NCBI GenBank assembly: GCA_965372745.1
Contig: CBDVDM010000015.1
Location: forward strand, 1-38,914
Length of the DNA: 38,914 nt
Direction of reading: 5' to 3'
Source of the DNA: VRUG01 sp965372745
GTDB lineage: Bacteria > Planctomycetota > Phycisphaerae > Sedimentisphaerales > Anaerobacaceae
The position numbers were made by a program, and so were the translations under genes. This document shows, one piece after another, positions 26,150 through 34,884 of the stretch (the first letter of the stretch is position 1; the number at the start of each line of letters is the position of its first letter). The notes beneath the pieces were generated by a model that was not told the DNA's origin, ran no database searches, and saw only the letters and a list, made by a program, of their open reading frames with translations.

Positions 26150-27448
26150 TCAACGGCCTATACTGTGGTACTCAATGCCCTGCTTGCTTACATATTGTGG
26201 TTCATAAAGATTCCTGCCGTCGAATATTACAGCTTTTTTTAGCTTACGCTTAATCAATTCAAAATCGGGATTACGAAATTCCTGCCAGTCTGTTAAAATA
26301 ATAAGGCCGTCACAATTATCTAATACTTTATAACTATCTTTGCTCGTCTCAATTTTGTCTCCCAACAACTGCTTGGCCGCTTCCATCGCCTCAGGGTCAT
26401 ACGCCTTTACCTTTATGCCTGCTTCTATGAATTTCTCGATGCAGAAAATTGCAGGCGACTCGCGAATATCATCAGTCTTTGCCTTAAAGGACAATCCCCA
26501 TACCGCTAACGTTGTTTCTTTAAGTTTATCACTGTAATAATCTATTACTTTCTCGACGAATCGTTCCTGCTGATTGATATTGGCCTTCTGCACTGATTCG
26601 ACTATTGTCATCTCGCAGCTATTCTGCTTGCCCGTATGTATCAGTGCCCGAACATCTTTTGGAAAACAACTGCCGCCGAAACCGACACCGGGAAATAAAA
26701 ATGCGTTACCTATTCTGCTGTCACTGCCTATCCCCATGCGCAGCTGTTCTATGTCAGCACCAACTTTCTCACATAGACCGCTAAGCTCATTCATAAAAGA
26801 TATTCTGGTCGCAAGCATACAGTTTGCGGCATATTTTGTCATTTCGGCACTGGCAGCATCCATGAAAATTATTCGACTTTTCTTACGCATAAACGGTGCA
26901 TACAACTGCCTGAATACATCTTTCACATCAGGATTGCTCGTACCAATTATGATCCGGTCCGGTTTGGTAAAGTCATCAACGGCGGAGCCTTCTTTGAGAA
27001 ATTCAGGATTACTGACATAGTCAAAAGGCTGACTTGTCCGGGAGGATATTATCTCAGTTACTTTCTTATGCGTTCCAACCGGAACCGTACTTTTAGTTAC
27101 TATTATTTTATAACCATCCATTAAATCTGCTATCTGGCCGCAAACCTCAAGCACTGCGGATATATCTGCAGAACCGTCTGAAGAACTCGGTGTCCCTACT
27201 GCAAGAAAGATGATTGTCGAGTTTTCCACCCCATCTTTCAAATCTGTTGTAAAATGAAGTCTGCCTGATGCCTCGTTGTGCTTGATTATCTCAGTAAGGC
27301 CAGGCTCATAAATAGGAATGATACCTTTTTTAAGATTGCCAATTTTTTTCTTATCGTTATCAACACAAATTACGTAATTGCCGCCGTCAGCTAAACATGC
27401 TGCTGCCACTAATCCCACATATCCTATGCCAACCACTGATATTCGCAT
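26150..27448 (-). CDS. ugd: UDP-glucose 6-dehydrogenase
   Basis: Oxidises UDP-glucose to UDP-glucuronate with two NAD (EC 1.1.1.22). The 432-residue protein has the Rossmann motif GIGYVGLV at 7-14, FLAVGTPSS at 81-89, KSTVPVGT at 119-126, NPEFLKEG at 147-154, the catalytic Lys in MTKYAANCML (K205) and the catalytic Cys in GFGGSCFPKD (C261). GDP-mannose dehydrogenase is the nearest alternative, but GVGFGGSCFPKD fits Ugd. UDP-GlcA would feed the 4-epimerase-like enzyme and the glucuronyl C5-epimerase branch. A 250-base spacer with a hairpin precedes it. Confidence 0.95.
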   Translation of the reverse strand: MRISVVGIGYVGLVAAACLADGGNYVICVDNDKKKIGNLKKGIIPIYEPGLTEIIKHNEASGRLHFTTDLKDGVENSTIIFLAVGTPSSSDGSADISAVLEVCGQIADLMDGYKIIVTKSTVPVGTHKKVTEIISSRTSQPFDYVSNPEFLKEGSAVDDFTKPDRIIIGTSNPDVKDVFRQLYAPFMRKKSRIIFMDAASAEMTKYAANCMLATRISFMNELSGLCEKVGADIEQLRMGIGSDSRIGNAFLFPGVGFGGSCFPKDVRALIHTGKQNSCEMTIVESVQKANINQQERFVEKVIDYYSDKLKETTLAVWGLSFKAKTDDIRESPAIFCIEKFIEAGIKVKAYDPEAMEAAKQLLGDKIETSKDSYKVLDNCDGLIILTDWQEFRNPDFELIKRKLKKAVIFDGRNLYEPQYVSKQGIEYHSIGR

Positions 27449-27532
27449 TTAGTCAAGCCCTTTCGGTTAGAAAAATTTTTGATGGTTATTTAGCTGTAAG
27501 CTGTAAATATGATACTCGGAAATAGTCAATTC

Positions 27533-27577
27533 AAACAGACTCCGTCCCCTTGAGGCGCAAAAAGCCTCTGTTTTTTT
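27533..27577 (+). terminator. Hairpin with T-tract on the strand opposite the operon
   Basis: GAGGC (27552-27556) pairs with GCCTC (27564-27568) and is followed by seven T at 27571-27577. An alternative outer stem AAACAGA (27533-27539) / TCTGTTT (27567-27573) is possible. The T-tract is on the + strand, so it could stop antisense transcription between the aminotransferase and ugd genes. No + strand gene ends here. Confidence 0.45.
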
Positions 27578-27698
27578 AATTATTTTCGGACAATTTTGCC
27601 CGGCTTAAATTATCATAACCTAAAAATATAGCTTTAGTTACGATATATTTCGGCATATTGTTCCGATGTGTTTGGTGTTTTTTATAGAGATTTTGTTA

Positions 27699-28796
27699 TC
27701 AAAGGAATGAAAGTACCGTTTCAGCAACATAATCCTGCATTTCGTCCGATAATTCAGGGTATATCGGTAGTGCTAATACCTGCCTTGATGCCTTCTCGGA
27801 CTCCGGAAAAGCTCCCTCGTTATACCCTAAATACTCAAAGCACCCCTGTAGATGAAGACAAACGGGATAATACACTGCACAGCCTATTTCCTTGTCCTTT
27901 AAATGTTTCACCAATTTGTCACGGTGCGGGACTCGAATTACATATTGATTATAAATGCTTACGCAATCCGGACTTATATAAGGGACTCCAACTGCCGTAC
28001 CGGTGAATTTCCTGTTGTAATATGCCGCATTTTTCCTTCGTCCCTGCGACCACTCATCCAGGTGTGGCAGTTTAACCAATAATGCCGCCGCCTGAATTGC
28101 ATCAAGCCGGAAATTGCCGCCAATGTATTTATTGTAATATTTGTCCTGACCGCCATGATTTCTCATCACGAAAAGCTGTTCATACAGACTCTTATCATCG
28201 GTTACAACCATCCCTCCGTCGCCGATTGCCCCTAAGTTCTTGCTGGGAAAGAAGCTAAAACACCCCGCAGTTCCTATGCTGCCGGCTTTTCTGCCCTTAT
28301 ATGTACTGCTTATAGACTGTGCAGCATCTTCTATCACAGCAATACCGTGTTTATTGGCAATATCCATGATAGGGTCCATATCCGCCATCTGGCCAAATAA
28401 ATGGACAGGCATTATTGCCCTGGTCTTTTCGGTAATCGCATTCTCTATCAGCTCAGGGTTAATATTGTAGGTTTTCGGGTCAATATCCACAAATACCGCT
28501 TTTGCTCCAACACGGGCTATACAGCCTACCGTTGCGAAAAAAGTAAATGGCGTGGTTATTACCTCATCACCTCTGCCGATACCCAAACTCATCAAGCTAT
28601 TCAGTATTGCATCGGTTCCGCTTGATACACCGACTGCGTATTTACAATCGCTGAGCTCTGCGATTTTCTTCTCCAACTCTGCAACCTTGGGACCATTCAC
28701 ACAAATCTGCGAATCTAATACTTCTGTCACTGCTGCTAACATCTCATCCTTAATTGTCGCATACTGTGCTTTTAAATCCAGCAATGGTACCTGCAT
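27699..28796 (-). CDS. DegT/DnrJ/EryC1/StrS-type sugar aminotransferase
   Basis: PLP-dependent aminotransferase that makes an amino sugar from a keto nucleotide-sugar. The 365-residue protein has LDLKAQYATIKDE at the start, GVSSGTDAILNSLMSLGIGRGDEVITTPFTF split over residues 55-86, EDAAQS at 156-161, and the Schiff-base Lys at K186 in FFPSKNLGAIGDGG. The start resembles WbpE/WlbC-type enzymes that act on 3-keto uronic sugars, but substrate choice is not clear from sequence. AGGAGA lies seven bases upstream of the ATG. It implies that an amino sugar is part of the glycan. Confidence 0.92.
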   Translation of the reverse strand: MQVPLLDLKAQYATIKDEMLAAVTEVLDSQICVNGPKVAELEKKIAELSDCKYAVGVSSGTDAILNSLMSLGIGRGDEVITTPFTFFATVGCIARVGAKAVFVDIDPKTYNINPELIENAITEKTRAIMPVHLFGQMADMDPIMDIANKHGIAVIEDAAQSISSTYKGRKAGSIGTAGCFSFFPSKNLGAIGDGGMVVTDDKSLYEQLFVMRNHGGQDKYYNKYIGGNFRLDAIQAAALLVKLPHLDEWSQGRRKNAAYYNRKFTGTAVGVPYISPDCVSIYNQYVIRVPHRDKLVKHLKDKEIGCAVYYPVCLHLQGCFEYLGYNEGAFPESEKASRQVLALPIYPELSDEMQDYVAETVLSFL

Positions 28797-28816
28797 CTAA
28801 ATTTCTCCTGAATTGT

Positions 28817-30346
28817 CTACCTTGTTTTTACAACCTTGTACAAAATTTTTGTTTTAATAAAGTCATAACGCTGAAGCAAAAAGTCCGGGCAATAGCCTTT
28901 TATAGGGAACACTACATACACAGGCCTTTCTGCAATAATTTTATCGATTACATCCTTGCCATATTCACTCAGGTTATTAACTGTCCCGTGACCGCTGACA
29001 ATAGTTACATCCTCGCGTCTGTTTTCTATTTCCTGAACAAGCAGAAGTGCATAAACTGTTGTACCATCTGCATATATTACAGCGTCTTTTTCCACTAAAT
29101 CCAGCGCTTCTCTGCCAAACTTCTCAGCTCCATGATATCCAGTTTTCCATGGCTGAAGAAAAAAGCTGTAATCCTGCCGATAAGGGATTGTACGTCTTAT
29201 TCCAAGATTAATTTTCCTTGCCTCCGCCGCTGACGGTAAAATTGAATATGCGAACAATGGAAATAAAGAAAAAAGCAGAATTAAGTATGCCGTACTCTTT
29301 TTATTAATTCGTGACTGCAAAAAATAAGCTCCGTATCCTGTAAAGAGCGATACCATACAGTAGAAAGGGATAAAAAACGCATACCTGTCAGGTATTGTAT
29401 ATCGAAATGCGAAGCCGAAGAACAATAATGTTAGAGCCGCCAGAATACGCCTGACTGATTTGTCCTCTGAAAATTTAAATAGAACCGGAAAACCGACAAA
29501 AAACAGCAAGATGTTAGGCGTAGGAAAATTCAATAATATAAATAAAATGTTTTCTTTTACTATTCTAAACGATAATGACGTATTAAGAACCGCCCCCTGC
29601 CAACTGCCGCCAAATAATGCCGATTTTAGTACACCGAAACAATCACCGGTTTCTATTATGTTTTTAATTATTAAAAACTCGTAAGGCAAAGCCCCTAAAA
29701 TCCATACCAGCACGATTATCGAAAAATGCTTAACAAGCATTTTCTTTTTAATCAGCAGGTAAACAAAAAATACTCCATAACACAAAAGGGCCAGTGTCCC
29801 TAACATATGCACTGAAATTGATAGACCATTCACAAAACCAAGCCAGTACAGATACTTAACTCGATTGCTTCTTACATATTGTAAAAGCAGTATCAACTCT
29901 GCTGTAAACAGCATCATGTAAAGCGTATAACTCTCAATTATCGAACTATGTCGCCAGAATGTATGCGACAATGCAAAAGTTATCGCACCGATTATCGCTG
30001 GAAAACTTGCGCCAAGCCATAATCGTAAAAATAGAAACAGGTTCGCTACTGCAAATGCAGACGATATCGCTGACACCAGATTGATTCGATATAAAATCTC
30101 ACTAAGTGGTATGTATTTAGCTGCAATGGCAATGATATAAAACAGTGGATGAGATAAGGCCAGACCCAACCCTCCTTCGATGTCATTGTGCCACACCCTG
30201 TACTGTACCATCCCGCTGTCCTGCCACAACGCACCTGGCGCACAACTGATTGTATAAAGCAAAAGTGCAAAACCAAGAACACCAAAATACATAAGGGTCA
30301 GCCTTGCACATGTACACTGTTTTGTTGTTCTCTCGAGCTCTGTCAA
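28817..30346 (-). CDS. DUF2723-like polytopic membrane protein, possible GT-C glycosyltransferase
   Basis: A 509-residue protein with about ten or more hydrophobic segments. The first outer loop has WQDSGMVQYRVW and LALSHPLFYIIA, which match the acidic loop and H-P-L pattern of DUF2723 and protein mannosyltransferase-like GT-C enzymes. A soluble C-terminal part (about 400-509) follows. GT-C enzymes use polyprenyl-linked sugars, so transfer of a sugar to a protein or glycan at the outer face is plausible. The start is TTG at 30346 with AGGA upstream; an ATG 18 codons in is a possible alternative. It begins 17 bases after fcl. Confidence 0.75.
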   Translation of the reverse strand: MTELERTTKQCTCARLTLMYFGVLGFALLLYTISCAPGALWQDSGMVQYRVWHNDIEGGLGLALSHPLFYIIAIAAKYIPLSEILYRINLVSAISSAFAVANLFLFLRLWLGASFPAIIGAITFALSHTFWRHSSIIESYTLYMMLFTAELILLLQYVRSNRVKYLYWLGFVNGLSISVHMLGTLALLCYGVFFVYLLIKKKMLVKHFSIIVLVWILGALPYEFLIIKNIIETGDCFGVLKSALFGGSWQGAVLNTSLSFRIVKENILFILLNFPTPNILLFFVGFPVLFKFSEDKSVRRILAALTLLFFGFAFRYTIPDRYAFFIPFYCMVSLFTGYGAYFLQSRINKKSTAYLILLFSLFPLFAYSILPSAAEARKINLGIRRTIPYRQDYSFFLQPWKTGYHGAEKFGREALDLVEKDAVIYADGTTVYALLLVQEIENRREDVTIVSGHGTVNNLSEYGKDVIDKIIAERPVYVVFPIKGYCPDFLLQRYDFIKTKILYKVVKTR

Positions 30347-30363
30347 CTGTTTTCCTGCCGCTA

Positions 30364-31317
30364 TTATATATTCAACTTAGCACGGTTCTCGCGATACCAT
30401 TCTACCGTTGCCTTGAGTCCATCATCGAAACCTGTCTTTGCCTCAAAACCGAAAAGTTCTTTCGCTCTCGATATATCAAGACATCGGCGAGGCTGACCGT
30501 CAGGCTTGCCGGCGTCCCAGCGAATATCGCCTTCAAAGCCCGTTAACTTCGCAATCTTTTCCACCAAATCCTTAATCTTTATCTCAAACCCTGCACCAAT
30601 ATTTACAGGCTCAGTTCCATTATACAGCTCGGTTGCTAATAACATTCCTTCCGACGCATCCGAAACGTAAATAAACTCCCGTGACACATTACCTGTTCCC
30701 CAGCACTCAATGTAGTCCTTACCATTTTCTATAGCGTCGACACATTTTTTTATCAATGCCGGTATCACATGGCTGCTTTCGGGGTTGAAATTGTCACCAG
30801 GACCGTAAAGATTCACTGGCAGCAGGAATATCGAATTAAAACCATACTCCTGTCTATACGCTTGTGATTGTACCAGCAGCATTTTCTTGGCTAATCCGTA
30901 AGGAGCGTTTGTCTCTTCAGGATAACCGTTCCATAAATCATCCTCTTTAAAAGGTACCGGCGTAAATTTCGGATATGCACAAATCGTACCTATCGCCACG
31001 AACTTCTCGATATTTCTCAATCGTCCCTGCTCTATCAGCTGCACTCCCATCATCAGATTCTTATAGAAAAATTCACCCGGATGTTCCAGGTTTGCACCTA
31101 TCCCCCCTACCACCGCAGCCAGGTGTATCACAACATCAGGCTTCATTTCATCGTACATCCGGTTGATGTCCTTCATCTCTACAAGGTCATAGTCTTCTAT
31201 CTTCGGTACCAGAATATTCTCACAACCTCGCTTTTTTAGTCCTTCAGTGATATAGCTGCCGAGAAATCCCGCACCGCCTGTTACTACTATCCGCTTGTTT
31301 TCAAAAAAATCACTCAT
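30364..31317 (-). CDS. fcl: GDP-L-fucose synthase
   Basis: Epimerase-reductase that turns GDP-4-keto-6-deoxy-mannose into GDP-L-fucose (EC 1.1.1.271). The 317-residue SDR has TGGAGFLGS at 13-21, the family-specific HLAAVVGGIGAN at 65-76, SRIP-like region LPVNLYGPGDNFNPESSHVI, and Y140-x3-K144 in APYGLAKKM. The length is typical. It starts two bases after the gmd stop, so the two genes form a GDP-fucose pair in one transcript. Confidence 0.95.
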   Translation of the reverse strand: MSDFFENKRIVVTGGAGFLGSYITEGLKKRGCENILVPKIEDYDLVEMKDINRMYDEMKPDVVIHLAAVVGGIGANLEHPGEFFYKNLMMGVQLIEQGRLRNIEKFVAIGTICAYPKFTPVPFKEDDLWNGYPEETNAPYGLAKKMLLVQSQAYRQEYGFNSIFLLPVNLYGPGDNFNPESSHVIPALIKKCVDAIENGKDYIECWGTGNVSREFIYVSDASEGMLLATELYNGTEPVNIGAGFEIKIKDLVEKIAKLTGFEGDIRWDAGKPDGQPRRCLDISRAKELFGFEAKTGFDDGLKATVEWYRENRAKLNI

Positions 31318-31319
31318 TT

Positions 31320-32327
31320 CTATTCCTTACCGTGGTCTTTTAATATCTTCTCCTGCTCTGCAAGCTTCATATCAGCCTTTACCATCAATTCCGCTAATTC
31401 CTTGAATGTCACCTTCGGGCTCCACCCAAGTTCATCCTTCGCTTTAGCCGGATCGCCCTGCAGAATATCAACTTCCGAAGGCCTGAAATATCTCTTGTCT
31501 ATCTCTACATATTTTTCCCAGTCAAGCTCAAGACAGCCGAACACTTCTGACAGAAATTCTCGAACCGAATATGTCTGACCGGTTGCTATAACATAATCGT
31601 CCGGTTTGTCCTGCTGCATCATAAGCCACATCGCCTCTACATAATCACCGGCATAACCCCAGTCACGTTTGGCATCCAGGTTACCAAGATAAAGCTTGTC
31701 CTGCAGACCCAGCTTTATACGCGTGGCTGCCCGTGTTATCTTGCGAGTAACAAAAGTCTCGCCGCGTCTGGGCGATTCATGATTGAACAAAATACCATTA
31801 CAGGCAAACAGGCCGTAAGCTTCTCTGTAATTCACCGTCTGCCAGTAGCTGTATACCTTCGCACACGCATAGGGACTTCGAGGATAAAAAGGTGTTTTCT
31901 CCGTCTGCGGTATCTCAGCCACCTTGCCGTACATTTCACTGCTCGATGCCTGATAAAATTTAGGCGGTTTTTTCATCTGCCGAATCGCCTCTAACAGCCT
32001 TAACGTTCCAAGTCCGTCCGTGTCAGCCGTATAAATCGGCGTGTCAAAACTCACCCTGACGTGACTTTGAGCACCAAGGTTGTAAACCTCATCCGGCTGA
32101 ACGTCGTTTATTATCGTTGACAGATTATTCCCGTCCGTCAAATCACCGTATACCAGCCGAAGAGCCGGCTTATTATGCGGGTCTTTATACAAATGGTCTA
32201 TTCTGCCGGTATGAAATGACGAGCTTCTTCGAATGATACCCCATACATGGTAGCCCTTTTTAAGTAACAGCTCTGTCAAATACGAACCGTCCTGCCCCGT
32301 TATTCCGGTTACCAATGCCTTTTTCAT
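31320..32327 (-). CDS. gmd: GDP-mannose 4,6-dehydratase
   Basis: Converts GDP-mannose to GDP-4-keto-6-deoxy-mannose (EC 4.2.1.47). From the ATG at 32327 the 335-residue SDR has GITGQDGSYL at 8-17, RRSSSFHTGRIDHLY, the catalytic region ASSSEMYGK plus SPYACAKVYSYW, and FNHESPRRGETFVTRKI, all close to the family. AGGTGA lies six bases upstream of this ATG; a GTG three codons earlier is possible but has no such site. Coupled to fcl (2-base gap). A short degenerate repeat tract lies upstream. Confidence 0.96.
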   Translation of the reverse strand: MKKALVTGITGQDGSYLTELLLKKGYHVWGIIRRSSSFHTGRIDHLYKDPHNKPALRLVYGDLTDGNNLSTIINDVQPDEVYNLGAQSHVRVSFDTPIYTADTDGLGTLRLLEAIRQMKKPPKFYQASSSEMYGKVAEIPQTEKTPFYPRSPYACAKVYSYWQTVNYREAYGLFACNGILFNHESPRRGETFVTRKITRAATRIKLGLQDKLYLGNLDAKRDWGYAGDYVEAMWLMMQQDKPDDYVIATGQTYSVREFLSEVFGCLELDWEKYVEIDKRYFRPSEVDILQGDPAKAKDELGWSPKVTFKELAELMVKADMKLAEQEKILKDHGKE

Positions 32328-32364
32328 AAAAATCACCTTTTAAATTCTTCGGCGGAACTTCTTT

Positions 32365-32437
32365 AGACACAGATTAACACTGATTTACACGGATTTATAT
32401 TTTTATATCTCTGAGTTCTCTGTGACCTCTGTGGCTA
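32365..32437. repeat. CACNGATTNA and CTCTGTGACC-type degenerate repeat tract
   Basis: The 133-base gap between the UXS-like gene and gmd contains three near copies of CAC-N-GATT-N-A (cacagattaa, cactgattta, cacggattta) followed by ctctgagtt, ctctgtgac and ctctgtggc. Similar tracts are common between genes in environmental bacterial genomes, as I recall. It lies directly in the gmd 5' region. Confidence 0.75.
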
Positions 32438-32460
32438 ATACAAATTCCTATACCATTAAA

Positions 32461-33420
32461 TTATTTTCTGAAACTTTCTATAATTATCTCAAGCGACTTA
32501 TCAAGACTTGTTTCTGGTTGCCAACCTGTCGTTTCCTTTATTCTGCCAATATCCGGCACCCGCTGCATCATGTCCTCTATCGCCCTGCCGTATGCCTGCT
32601 CATAAGACAAAAATTCCTTTTTACTTGAACGGCCCGTCAGCGAAATTATTTTGTCCGCCAGCGCTTCTATACTTATCTCTTCAGTCGAGCCTATATTATA
32701 AACCTTTCCGCAGGCCTGGCTGCAACTCATCAAACCCGTTATCGCTGCAATTACATCCTCGACATAACAGAAACATCTTCTCTGTCTTCCGCTGCCGTAT
32801 ATCTGTACCGGCTCATTCTTCAGCGCCCGTTCAACAAAACGAGGTACCACCATTCCATATTGACCGCTCTGTCTCGGCCCTATTGTATTAAAAAATCTCC
32901 CGATTACCACTTCCAAACCGTATTGCTGATAAAATGCCAATCCTAAAAATTCATCTATCGCCTTGCTGCATGCATAAGACCAGCGTGAATATCGCGTGCT
33001 CCCGAGAACTATATCATCATCTTCGCTGAAAGGAACCGACTCGTTCTTGCCGTAAATTTCGCTTGTTGATGCTATGAAAATTTTCTTACCGAATTTATTA
33101 CACGCTTCAAGCACCACTTCTGTGCCGGCGATATTGGTCTCTATTGTATGAACAGGGTCATCTGCTATAAGTTTAACACCTACCGCCGCTGCCAGATGAT
33201 AAACAACATCACTGTCTCTGACAGCCTTCTCTACAAGTTCTTCGTCGAGAATATCACCTTCTATAAACTTAAAATTTGAATCTCTTTTGAAGCGTGCTAT
33301 ATTTTCCAGCCGGCCCGTACTTAAATTATCTATTACTACCACCTTCTCTGCATCCTGTAAAAGACGCCCGGCAAGATGTGAACCTATAAAACCTGCTCCG
33401 CCTGTAATTAATATCTTCAT
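32461..33420 (-). CDS. NAD-dependent nucleotide-sugar epimerase/dehydratase (UXS/GalE-like SDR)
   Basis: A 319-residue extended SDR from the ATG at 33420 (GGGA six bases upstream; an in-frame TTG seven codons earlier is rejected). It has TGGAGFIGSHLAGRL at the start, HLAAAVGVKLIADDP, ASTSEIYGK, Y-x3-K in SYACSKAIDEF, RFFNTIGPRQSGQYGMVVPR and YGSGRQRRCFCYVEDV. The FNTIGPRQ and FCYVEDV parts fit UDP-glucuronate decarboxylase/UDP-galacturonate-type SDRs; a specific reaction is not certain. If it is a UXS it would draw on UDP-GlcA made by Ugd. Confidence 0.78.
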   Translation of the reverse strand: MKILITGGAGFIGSHLAGRLLQDAEKVVVIDNLSTGRLENIARFKRDSNFKFIEGDILDEELVEKAVRDSDVVYHLAAAVGVKLIADDPVHTIETNIAGTEVVLEACNKFGKKIFIASTSEIYGKNESVPFSEDDDIVLGSTRYSRWSYACSKAIDEFLGLAFYQQYGLEVVIGRFFNTIGPRQSGQYGMVVPRFVERALKNEPVQIYGSGRQRRCFCYVEDVIAAITGLMSCSQACGKVYNIGSTEEISIEALADKIISLTGRSSKKEFLSYEQAYGRAIEDMMQRVPDIGRIKETTGWQPETSLDKSLEIIIESFRK

Positions 33421-33472
33421 ATATTTCCCGGCTTCATCCAATAATATTATACGGTGTCTCTACTTTTAACTG

Positions 33473-34267
33473 TCACCCGTAATATGTACAATAAGTTTTA
33501 TCTGTCTCTCGGACTGTAACACTGTGAAGTTTGACATCTGCAAACTTCTTCGCCAGGTTACTCCATGCAAAAACAGTTATGTTTTCCACGGTCGGATTAT
33601 TTTTGCTGAAATATTCCACATCAGCATTCAAATTCTTATGGTCGACAAGTTTTACAAAATTCTCTTCAATCACTTTTTCGAATTCGCTTATCCTGAAATC
33701 CGTCTCCGCCGGCATTTTCACTGTCACTTCAATGGAATAATTATGTCCGTGTCCTGTTGGATTTGCACATTTGCCGAACAGCTCGAAGTTACGCTTTTCG
33801 GTAAACTTCTCGTTCCAAAGCTTGTGCATCGATGCAAATTCAAATTTTTCACTGAAGTAAATCATTTTCAAATCCTCGCAGTCGACCGCAAGTTTGCGAA
33901 AGGGATTTAGTTTCAAACTAAGCTCCCCTAACAGTACATTACCGAATTTACCTTCCAGACGTTTCCTTGTTTCTTTCAGTAACCCATACAGCTGCGAAAA
34001 TCCGACATGCCTGCCGTTTCGATAATAATCACGAATCCTGTCACCGAAAAACCCGACTACATTTCTGCGCACCTGTTTATCGATATCAACTACATTAACA
34101 ACGAAACCGGTATCTTTACCTATTTGGCCAATCAAACCAACGCCTAACTCGAAAAAAATTGCCAGCCCTTCTCCGGACGGTTTCGAGGCATAAGAATTAA
34201 ATCCCTCACTGTCCTCTGCCAAAAAAGGGTTAATAGAAAATCTTACCTGCCTGACAAGTTTATGCAT
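33473..34267 (-). CDS. Two-domain 6-pyruvoyl/6-carboxy-tetrahydropterin synthase family protein
   Basis: A 264-residue protein that looks like two tandem T-folds. The C-terminal domain has the zinc and catalytic residues: FASMHKLWNE (H148), and KCANPTGHGHNY with C167, H173 and H175. The Cys-x5-His-x-His spacing fits the PTPS (tetrahydrobiopterin) branch better than the Cys-x3-His-x-His of QueD, as I recall. The N-terminal domain (about 1-120) keeps a PTPS-like shape (FSINPFL, FFELGVGLIGQIG) but lacks the zinc histidines, so it may be structural. Next to folE, it would use 7,8-dihydroneopterin triphosphate. It starts 13 bases after folE. Confidence 0.87.
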   Translation of the reverse strand: MHKLVRQVRFSINPFLAEDSEGFNSYASKPSGEGLAIFFELGVGLIGQIGKDTGFVVNVVDIDKQVRRNVVGFFGDRIRDYYRNGRHVGFSQLYGLLKETRKRLEGKFGNVLLGELSLKLNPFRKLAVDCEDLKMIYFSEKFEFASMHKLWNEKFTEKRNFELFGKCANPTGHGHNYSIEVTVKMPAETDFRISEFEKVIEENFVKLVDHKNLNADVEYFSKNNPTVENITVFAWSNLAKKFADVKLHSVTVRETDKTYCTYYG

Positions 34268-34280
34268 TTGCCATTACTCC

Positions 34281-34862
34281 CTATTTGGCACTGCCGTTTC
34301 GCATTAGACCGAGAACTTCGGCTCGGCTTCGAGGGTCACGTATAAAGATTCCCCGCAAAGCGCTTGTCACCATCATCGAGCCGGGCTTTTTTATCCCGCG
34401 AATGGTCATGCAGCTATGCGATGCCTCGAGCACTATAGCAACACCTTTGGGTTTTAAACTGTCCATTATAAACCCTGCTATCTGGTCGGTCAGACGCTCC
34501 TGTACCTGAAGCCTTCTGGCGAAACAATCCACAATACGTGCAAGCTTGCTGACACCCAATACCTTGCCGTCAGGCAGATATGCCACATGTGCTGAGCCTA
34601 TAAACGGCATCATATGGTGCTCGCAGATACTGTAAAAGGGGATGTCACGAAGTAAAACTATCTCGTTATAATCCTCGGTAAATACACTTTTGATATGTTC
34701 CTTAGGGTCTTGCTCCATGCCTGCAGTCAGTTCGGCATACATCCTGCCAACCCGTGCCGGCGTTCCTTTTATACCCTCACGGTTCGGGTCTTCACCAATG
34801 GCCTCTAATATTTCTCTGACAGCCTTTTCAATCCGCTGCGTATCTATATTTTTTCTGCTCAT
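34281..34862 (-). CDS. folE: GTP cyclohydrolase I (FolE)
   Basis: Zinc enzyme that makes 7,8-dihydroneopterin triphosphate from GTP (EC 3.5.4.16), for folate, biopterin or queuosine. The 193-residue protein has GTPARVGRMY at 33-42, the zinc and active site CEHHMMPF (C80, H82, H83) and SHSCMTIRGI with C151. Length and start are normal. It precedes the PTPS-type gene by 13 bases and follows the aminopeptidase gene by 22 bases, all on the same strand. Confidence 0.97.
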   Translation of the reverse strand: MSRKNIDTQRIEKAVREILEAIGEDPNREGIKGTPARVGRMYAELTAGMEQDPKEHIKSVFTEDYNEIVLLRDIPFYSICEHHMMPFIGSAHVAYLPDGKVLGVSKLARIVDCFARRLQVQERLTDQIAGFIMDSLKPKGVAIVLEASHSCMTIRGIKKPGSMMVTSALRGIFIRDPRSRAEVLGLMRNGSAK

Positions 34863-34884
34863 ATTTACGTACTCACTTAGCTTT

